A stretch of 64,000 bases of DNA from Porpolomopsis calyptriformis (Eukaryota; Basidiomycota; Agaricomycetes; Agaricales; Hygrophoraceae), in the NCBI GenBank assembly GCA_951640195.1, contig OX621163.1, positions 1 through 64,000 on the forward strand, written 5' to 3'. The position numbers and the translations under genes are program-made. Within the stretch, counting starts at the first letter, position 1, and each line of letters opens with the position of its first letter. A model generated the notes under the pieces. That model had not been told where the DNA came from and did not search any database. It saw nothing but the letters and a program-made list of their open reading frames with translations. Below are positions 55,191-64,000 of the stretch, one piece after another.

Positions 55191-58100
55191 CGTGCTATAT
55201 ATAGCACGTTTGTGACCTCTTTCCTTACATCCATGGTCAACGAGGTTCTCCAACCCCTCGCAGTTGCTCGTCAAGATACACTCTTCTACCCTCATGGCAT
55301 GGAGGTCGTCGCTTGGCTCTCTAAAACCATTCCTCGCCCTTCTACCATCTATCTCGCATCTATCCCTATTTCTTCACCTCTCATTGGCCTCACACAACTT
55401 GCCCAGTACCTGGTTGTCTGCCGTGTCTCTGGTCTCACTCCAGGTGAACTCCGTGATCGTATTGCTGGCGCGACTGGTCATTCGCGACGCCTAGTATCAG
55501 CCGTAGCCATCGCCGCATCTAGCTCTTTCGAGTCCTTCATGGACAATGCTCGTAAAGCGATTCGGTGGCTGTTTTTCTCTGGTTTGCGTGGACAACAAGC
55601 ATTTCCCGTAACGTCTCTAGAGCCGAGTATTGTCCAGGACACAGTTGAGGGTGGAGAGGGCGTGCCGAGCCCTATGCTTTCTGTGACTGGCCTCTCGTTA
55701 AAGGACTTGGAGCCACACGTGAAGAAGACGAACTCCCACCTCCCCGAAAACGCCAAGTTGACAGTATCTTTGCATAATGGGCCACGCGCATTTGTTATCA
55801 CTGGACCAACGCGCTCGTTGTGTGGACTTGTAACGAATTTGAGGAATGTTCGTGCACCCAACGGGATCGATCAGAGCAAAACGCCATTTTCACAACGCAA
55901 GTCTGTATTTTCCATTCGTTTCTTAGTTGTTGGCGTCCCGTATCACAGCACATATCTTGCCGGCGCGGGAGAAAAGCTCTGTGTAGAGGATCTCGGGGGA
56001 GAGGATCTCTGGAAGCCCGAGGACCTGCAGATACCAGTTTTTCACACCGAGGATGGTGCGTTTTGTCGTCTCTTTCACCTTCGACATAATGACGAGCCGG
56101 TTGCACAGGTTCAGATTTGCGACTGTTTTCAGGGTCGATCACGCGTTTACTCTGCGATCAAATATTTACGTTACCCATTCACTGGTCAGTTGCGACCAAC
56201 TTCCCGAAGGCAGCGACCCATGCGATTGATTTTGGTCCTGGCGGCTTGAGCGGGATCGGACCTCTCACTGCGCGCAATCTAGATGGACGAGGAGTTCGGG
56301 TTATTGTTGTTGGGGATAAAGGCAAGGGTGATGTTGAACTCTACGATACGCAATGCGTCAAGTTCGAGGATCGATGGAGTGAGCAATGGGCGCCGGGCTT
56401 GGTGCGGACAAGGTTCGTTTAATGATACCGATATCTTCCGTTATTCTCTAATCCATCAATAGCGATGGTGTGATACATCTCGATACCCCGTTTTCTCGTC
56501 TCTTGGGCAAACCGCCGATCATGGTTGCCGGTATGACCCCCACCACTGTAAAAGCTGGTTTCGTCAGTGCTGTTCTTGAGGCTGGATACCATGTTGAACT
56601 TGCTGGCGGAGGGCACTACAGCGCTGCTGCATTGCGTGCCAAAGTTTCCGAAATACAGACGAAGATCCCCGCCGGGATTGGCATCACACTCAACTCCCTT
56701 TACATCAACCCTCGTCAGTTCGGTTTCCAGCTCCCTCTATGGCAACAGTTACGGCAAGAAGGGCTGCCTATAGAAGGGTTTTGCGTTGCCGCCGGCATTC
56801 CGACTACGGAGAAAGCTGCCGAGATTATTGAGGGGCTGAGGAACGCTGGGATTAAGCACGTCGCATTCAAGCCTGGTAGTACCGATGGCATTCGACAGGT
56901 TGTCAACATTGCTGCTTCAAATCCCGACTTCCCCATCATTTTACAATGGACTGGCGGGCGGGCCGATGGGCACCATTCATTCGAGGACTTTCATCAACCT
57001 ATTCTTGCAACGTATCGCTTCATTTGCCAGCAAAAAAATATCTCCCTTGTAGCCGGATCTGGTTTTGGTGCCGCTGATGATGTGTGGCCATACCTAACCG
57101 GGGACTAGTCTGTCTCGTACGACGTCCAGCCCATGCCCTTCGACGGCTTTCTATTCGCAAGCCGTGTCATGGTTGCGAAAGAAGCGCACACAAGCTCGTC
57201 AGTGAAAGACTTGATCGTTGCGGCCCCTGGTGTGGAGGACAGGGGCTGGGAAGGTACATACGTGAAGCCGACGGGGGGGATTTCACTGTGCGGTCCGAGC
57301 TCGGAGAGCCGATTCATAAGATTGCGACACGGGGCGTCAAGTTGTGGAAAGAGTTCGACGACACCGTATTCAGCCTACCAAAGGAAAAACGCATGGCATG
57401 GCTAACAGAGCGTAGAGCGGAAGTTATAGAGAAATTAAACAAAGACTTCAGCAAGCCATGGTTTGGATGGAAGAAGGACGATAGCGTTGCAACCGATCTT
57501 GGTGCTATGACATATGAAGAGGTGGTATTGAGGATGGTGAGACTCATGTTCGTGAAGCACGAGAACCGATGGGTGGATACGTCCTTGAGGAATTTGACGG
57601 GTGACTGGTTGAGGAGAGTAGAGGAACGTTTTGCAGGCGTGAATGGCGGTGGCGACAAACCATCACTTTTGCAGAGCTTTGCAACGCTCGACGACCCCCT
57701 ACCGTTCGTCGATTTGTTCTTCAGAGCATATCCGTTAGCCAGGGAGCAACCTTTGGCCTCAGAAGATAAGGCATATTTCTTGGCCATCTCTCAGAGACTT
57801 GGACAAAAACCCGTACCCTTCATTCCCGTGCTGGATGCCAATTTCGAAGTATGGTTTAAGAAGGTATGTGACCCAACCAGAATTATCGACAGATTGTTCT
57901 AATTAGGTGTGACCTTCCGACAGGACTCTTTGTGGGCAGCTGAGGATATCGAAGGCGTTTTTGATCAAGACCCTCAACGAGTTTGCATCTTGCAAGGACC
58001 GGTGGCTGTGAAACATTCTAAAGTCAAGGATCCAGCCATCAAGGATCTACTTGATAGCGTCAATTCATCTCTCATCCAGAAGCTTGTAGAGCACCGTTAT

Positions 58101-61100
58101 GGCGGCGACGAATCCAAAATCCCCTCTGTCGACTACCTGGCTGTAAAACCCAAGGCTGCTTCTCCGGACTTCCTGGTGCCGTTCAACATCCAGCGAGTGG
58201 AGACAGAGGCCGAAACTTCCAAGTGATGGGTACTGCGGCACCTGAGCAGTCCCTGTGGTTAGAGACGTTAGCTGGCCCCCAAATCGGATGGTTGCGGGCT
58301 CTTTTCTGCTCACCGACCATTGTGCAAGGTTCATCGTATGTCAGTAACCCCATTCATCGACTCCTTGCTCCTCGTTCTGGACAAAGAGTTGTCGTTACCT
58401 TGTTGGATTCATCCCCTGTTTCCGTCACCGTCTATGGTGCCGCCCGGTCGAATAACGTTCAAACGCCGGCCTTCAAAGCAGTAGAAATTCAATATGACGC
58501 CCAATCAAAGCTGATCAATATTACGGTTTTCGAAGAACGTCAGGGAGTCTCAGTTCCTCTCCACTTACGATTTGTGTATAAGCCTTCCATGGGCTCAGTT
58601 CCAATTCATGAAATCGCGGAGGGCCGCAACACTCGGATCAAGGAATTTTACTGGAAGCTTTGGTTTGGCGATGAAGCTGTCCTCCCTAACCTTGACATCC
58701 ACGATGTATTCGTTGGCCCCGAAGTCACAATTGATGTCACTGACGTAGCAAGATTTTGTGGTGTTGTTGGCAATCAAGGCGAGGCCTTCAACACCGTTAG
58801 GAACACGAAGGTTCAGGCGCCTATGGACTTCGCAATCGTGACTGGATGGCAGGCAAGTCTCATATTCATAAATATTTATGGTACTTTGACGGTGGTCCAC
58901 AGGCAATCATAAAGTCGATATTCCCATTTGCAATTGATGGAGATCTCCTTAAACTTGTCCACCTTTCCAACGGCTTCCGCATGGTCGATGGTGCGAAACC
59001 ACTTCAAGTTGGGGATGTCTGCAAGGCGGAAGCTCGAATCGTCTCGGTCACAAATGCGAACGAGGGCAAGATAGTCAAGGTGAAAGGTTATGTTCGTCGT
59101 GGCGACAAACCAGTTATCGAGGTAGTATCGGCATTTCTTTATCGTGGTCGCTTCTCCGACTACCAGAATACATTTGAGACAACGGAGGAACCCGACTATC
59201 TAGTTGAGCTTGCAAACGACGCTGCCGTTGGGGTGCTGCAGTCGAAGGAATGGTTCAAATGGGATGATGAATCTAGACCACTCCTGGCTGGCACATGGCT
59301 TATTTTCCGTATCGAGTGGCAAGTTTCATTCAAGGACAAGACCTCATACTGCGATGTCTCGGTCTCTGGCAGCGTCTTCGTTAGAGACCTTCTGAGACGC
59401 TTGGTCAAGGTCGGATCTGTGGACTTCCAACAGGACGATTGTAAAGGTAACCCCGTCCTCGCGTACTTGCAACGTCACGGCAGCCCTCAAGGGCTTGCGG
59501 TGCCCTTGGCGAACGGCGGTTACTCACTGACCAGCCCCGCCAAAGCCGTATTCAGTGCCCCCCTTACTAACGAACCATACTCTGACGTCTCGGGTGATTT
59601 CAACCCCATCCACGTGAACCCGTACTTCTCTGACTATGCGTCTCTCCCCGGCACCATCACACATGGTTTGTGGACTAGTGCTGCAACACGTTGCCACGTC
59701 GAGAATGTTGTTGCGGAAGGTCACTCCGAACGGGTCCTTGCGTGCGTGGTACTTATCACTGAGACGGAATTATTGACGGATTTTGTTTCTCAAAGCTATA
59801 ATGTTACGTTTGTGGGGATGGTCCTGCCCGGTGACGAATTGACCGTCAGTATCAAACATGTTGCTATGCGGGATGGTCACATCGTCGTCCAAATCGAGAC
59901 AGGAAATAGTCGTGGCGAGAAGGTTCTTGAAGGCTCAGCGGAGGTTGCACAGCCCACCACCGTCTGTATTCACCGGCCAAGGATCTCAAGAACCAGGTAT
60001 GGGTATGGATCTTTACAATAGTTCCCCTGCCGCCCGCGCAGTGTGGGAGAGTGCCGATGCTCATCTCCGCAATGTGTATGGATTCTCTATCGTGGAGATA
60101 GTCAAAGACAACCCGAAGGAGAAAACTATTCACTTTGGTGGAATCAAAGGTCAAGCCATTCGCCAACGATACATCGATATGACATACGACACAATGGACA
60201 AGGACGGTAACGTCAAGACTCTCCCCCTCTTCGCCGATATCGACGTTCGCACTCCCAAATATACATTTAGTCATCCGAATGGACTGCTCTTTGCTACCCA
60301 ATTTGCACAGATCGCTCTCGTCGTTACCGAGAAGGCCGCATTCGAGGACCTTCGGATGAAGGGTCTCGTGCAGAAGGACTGTGCTTTTGCCGGACACTCT
60401 TTGGGCGAGTATTCCGCACTGGCCTCGATCACAGACGTCCTTCCCATTTTGTCTCTTGTTGACGTTGTCTTCTACCGTGGAATCACAATGCAGCGTGCTG
60501 TGGAGCGAGACTCCGAAAACCGGTCTAATTACGCCATGTGTGCCGTCAACCCGAGTCGAATCTCGAAGACATTCGGCGATGCAGCCCTGCGTGAGGTAGT
60601 TGACAGCATCGCTCTATCAACTAGCTGTCTCCTTGAAATCGTCAATTACAATGTCGAGGTGTGTTGCGTTTGGTGTACCTTTAACTGGTGTTGATCTTTC
60701 GGTAATCTTGCAGGGTCAACAATACGTTTGTGCTGGGGAGCTCGTGGCACTTGAAACGATGACGAATGTCCTCAATTATTTGAAAGTCCAAAAAATTGAC
60801 ATTGCCAAGGTGAAATTAATTCAAGTGTTAAACTAAATGTGGCTAACAAAGTTTATGCAGCTCACTGAAACATACACTGTTGAGAGGGTCAAAGAGATGC
60901 TGGGAGAGATCGTCAAGAGTTGTTTCGAACGAGCTAAAGAACAGCAAAAAGTCGAAGGCCATATAAAGCTCGAACGTGGTTTTGCAACAATCCCCCTCCC
61001 TGGTATTGATGTACCTTTCCATTCCCGCTATCTTTGGGCTGGGGTCATGCCATTCCGAGCTTGTAGGATAACTCAACCGCTACCTGAATTCTGATAACTA

Positions 61101-64000
61101 ATATCCATATTGCAGATCTTTCAAAAAAGCTCAAGGCCGATCACCTGAATCCCGACGTGCTCGTCGGAAAGTATATCCCTAACCTTATCGCTAAGCCATT
61201 CGAAGTCTCTCGCGAGTATGCCCAGCTAACCTACGACCAAACATCGTCTCCACGCCTTGACAAAGTTTTGGGGAGGTGGGACGAGGACGGCTGGGCTGAC
61301 CCAGCGCAACGTCAAAAGTTGGCGTATATCATTCTTGTGGAACTCCTCGCATACCAATTTGCTTCCCCTGTTCGATGGATCGAGACACAGGACCTGTTGT
61401 TCGCAGATTTCGCGTTCGAAAGGTTCATCGAGCTTGGCCCTTCTCCAACGTTGACCGGCATGGCTAAACGTACACTCAAGGCCAAATACGAGGCCCGAGA
61501 TGATTCCACCGGCCGCTCTCGGTCGATTCTTTGTCATGCACAGAACGGGAAGGAAATATACTACCAATTCGAAGATGAGCCTGAAGCCGTTGTAGTAGTC
61601 GAAGAAGCTCCTCAAACTGCACCCCCGGCTCCCAGTACCGCTCCGGTTACAATTGCGTCGATTTCCGCTCCATCTGCTTCCGTCACCATGGTGGAGGATG
61701 TTCCTCTGAAATCCATTGAGATCTTGACCGTTGTCATTGCCCAAAAGCTCAAAAAAAAAGTAGATGAAGTACCCTTTCAAAGAGCATCAAAGACCTTGTA
61801 GGCGGGAAGTCCACACTACAAAACGAGATACTAGGCGACCTACAGTTGGAATTTGCGTCTGCCCCTGAGAAAGCCGAAGAAATGCCGCTCGAAGAACTGG
61901 CGTCCGCATTGGGGATGGGATTTTCCGGCACCCTTGGAAAACATTCCAACGCGTTGGTCTCTCGTATGATTGGTGGTAAGATGCCTGGCGGGTTTAATTC
62001 TTCTGCCATCAAGTCTTGCCTTGCCAAGAGTTGGGGTCTGGGACCTTCGCGGTCAGACGGCATTTTGTTGCTTGGAACCACCCTAGAACCTGCGAAGCGG
62101 CTTGGTTCAGAAGCTGAAGCCAAGACCTGGCTGGACGGCATCGTGGCGATATATGCTAAGAGGTCCGGGATTTCTCTGTCTCCAGGCAGTTCGGGAGGTG
62201 GAGCAGCTGGGGCAGCTGGAGGAGCCGTGATAAATAGTGAGGAGTTTTTGAAATTCCAGGCAGAGCAGGAACGGTTTGCAGCCCAGCACGTCGAACTCTA
62301 TATGCGCTACCTCAAACGCGACTCACGCTCGGGTGAAATTGCATTTGATAAAGAAAAGGCACATTCGATCGCTCTTCAAGCCCGGTTAGACAGCATCGCG
62401 AAGGAGCACGGCGACACCTATATCGATGGTATCCAGCCAATCTTTGATCCACTCAAGGCACGGCGCTTTGATTCTTCCTGGAACTGGGCTCGACAAGATG
62501 CTCTGCTTATGTATTACAACGTTATTTTCGGACGACTCGCCACCGTAGATCGCGATATTACTGCGCGTGCCATTTCTCTCCTCAATCGTGCCGATCCGGA
62601 CTTCCTTGTCTATATGCAATACAACATTGACCAATGTGACGTTACTCGAGGCGAAAACTACAAGTTGGCCAAAGAATTCGGGCAACAACTCCTCGATAAC
62701 ACTAAAGAGGTCATCGGAAGGCCACCGGTTTACAAGGATGGTTAGTCGCGCTTAGATATTGTCTACTTTTCTCTTCTAACTGGTCCCTGAAGTTACCTTT
62801 CCCACCGCGCCTCGTACCGAAGTCACGGAAAAGGGCGATATTGTGTACTCGGAAGTCGTTCGCGAGAATGTCCGCAAGCTTGAAGCGTACGTAGAAGAAA
62901 TGGCGAGTGGTGACACTGTCTCGGGAGCCGTAAATATCCAAAAGGTTCAGGACGATGTTCTTAAACTCTGGACGGTTGTAAAATCGCAACCTGGAATTAG
63001 CCAAGAGCAGAAGAATCGCATCAAGGCGCTTTATGAAGGGGTGGTTCGTTCTCTACGTAAAGGACCTGATCCTCGTAGCCGCGTTGGAACCCGAAGCCGG
63101 AGATCATCATCTCAATTCCTTCGCCCTCAAATTACAAGCGTTTCATTCGTATCGGCCGACAAGATTCCCTTGTTGCACTTGAAACGCAGAGTCGGCACTA
63201 ATTGGGAATATAGCAACAACCTGACGAGTGTCTACTTGGATATCCTCCACGAAATTGCTACCTCAGGTACGACATTCAAGGACAAGAATGCTCTGTTAAC
63301 TGGCGTCGGCAAGGGTTCTATCGGTGTCGAGATTTTGAAAGGGCTGCTCTCTGGCGGTGCACATGTTGTGGTCACCACATCCCGTTACAGTCGCGCCACT
63401 GTCGAGTATTACCAATCGATCTTCCAGAGCTTTGGAAGTCGCGGTTCCGCTTTGATTGTCGTCCCATTCAATCAGGGTTCTAAGCAAGACGTCGAAGCTC
63501 TAGTTGACTACATCTATGCTACGTTAGGGCTCGATCTCGACTATATTCTCCCATTCGCCGCTGTTCCTGAAAATGGACGAGAGATTGATGGTGTCGACGA
63601 CAAGTCTGAACTTGCCCATCGTATCATGTTGGTCAACCTCCTTCGAATTCTCGGCGCTGTCAAAAACAAGAAAGCCAGTCGAGATTTCGTCACACGGCCT
63701 ACCCAAGTCATATTACCGCTTTCGCCCAACCATGGTCTTTTTGGGAATGATGGTCTCTACTCCGAGTCAAAAATTTCTCTCGAGACGCTGTTTAATCGCT
63801 GGAGCTCGGAAAGTTGGGGTGAGTACCTCTGCCTGGCGGGTGCTGTCATTGGGTGAGTGAATGTCGACGCTTTTGTCATCATCTATCTAAATTTGCTCCC
63901 ATTAGATGGACCCGTGGTACGGGCTTGATGAGCCCCGCCAATATTGTCGCACATGAGTTGGAAAGTTATGGCGTTCGCACCTTCTCGGCGAAAGAAATGG
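55191..64000 (+). pseudogene. Fused beta-alpha fungal fatty acid synthase, 5'-truncated and frame-broken
   Basis: Domains follow the fungal type I FAS order: starter acetyltransferase (55212-56400), enoyl reductase (56470-57800), dehydratase with GDFNPIHVNPYFSDY (58240-59950), malonyl/palmitoyl transferase with [10 protein letters not shown] (59970-61560), ACP (61690-62150), then the ketoreductase with TGVGKGSIGVE and GLYSESKISLE. The ketosynthase lies beyond the window. Beta and alpha parts are continuous, as in basidiomycetes. The intact enzyme makes C16-C18 acyl-CoA in the cytosol. Breaks: the N-terminus is lost at the FOX2 junction; TAG replaces a conserved Trp at 57106-57108; one- or two-base losses fall near 57283, 58215, 59966 and 61777. 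The starter acetyltransferase motif is GHSRR instead of GHSQG (55476-55490). Normal short introns are retained, including a GC-AG intron at 58853-58902. Confidence 0.92.

Noticed and set aside
55191..64000. All FAS frame breaks as sequencing errors
   Set aside because: The N-terminus is physically replaced by FOX2 sequence, which base errors cannot explain, although single frameshifts might still be errors.

Overview
The window comes from a filamentous basidiomycete, most likely an Agaricomycete. Genes are split by introns of about 50 bases. Fatty acid synthase beta and alpha modules run on in a single gene. A seven-HAMP group III histidine kinase and an OrsD-type zinc-finger/RecQ-like gene of the kind common in mushrooms are present. 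There is no prokaryotic operon logic. Only about 12 kb at the left and a few isolated loci look like intact genes. The rest is satellites, segmental duplications and decayed fragments of housekeeping genes, as expected for subtelomeric or pericentromeric DNA.

Layout. 1-2129: two related unknown genes on the minus strand, the first cut by the window edge. 2598-5186: a sirtuin and an eight-exon BAH-PHD protein, same strand, 72 bases apart. 5316-10683: an unknown protein of about 1,660 aa, divergent from the BAH-PHD gene. 10740-12610: a 146-base satellite. 13010-17577: AT-rich repeat blocks around a GC-rich core of TPR relics, (GGT)n tracts and hairpin units of about 160 bases. 17578-23180: two tandem 2.9-kb units, each carrying a 158-base satellite. 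23318-30236: decayed histidine kinase, ERG24 fragment and TRAPPC11 fragment. 30240-33130: a second GC-rich hairpin array and small repeats. 33545-37483: OrsD/RecQ-like gene lacking most of its helicase. 37690-42131: third copy of the 2.9-kb-type unit. 42131-46808: direct copy of 8267-12937. 46823-49550: gene scraps. 49554-52962: inverted copy of 26452-29972. 53034-54170: coiled-coil gene. 54303-64000: a multifunctional beta-oxidation (FOX2/MFE-2) relic joined to a long fused fatty acid synthase pseudogene that runs off the right edge.

Working picture. The sirtuin and BAH-PHD protein are plausible chromatin-silencing partners. The histidine kinase, FAS, FOX2, TRAPPC11 and ERG24 copies all carry stops, frameshifts or truncations, so functional copies must lie elsewhere in the genome. 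The least explained feature is the satellites. Three unrelated sequence families have monomers of about 146, 158 and 160 bases, close to nucleosomal length, and each monomer carries its own inverted repeat. One family is duplicated together with the 3' half of the unknown 1,660-aa gene.
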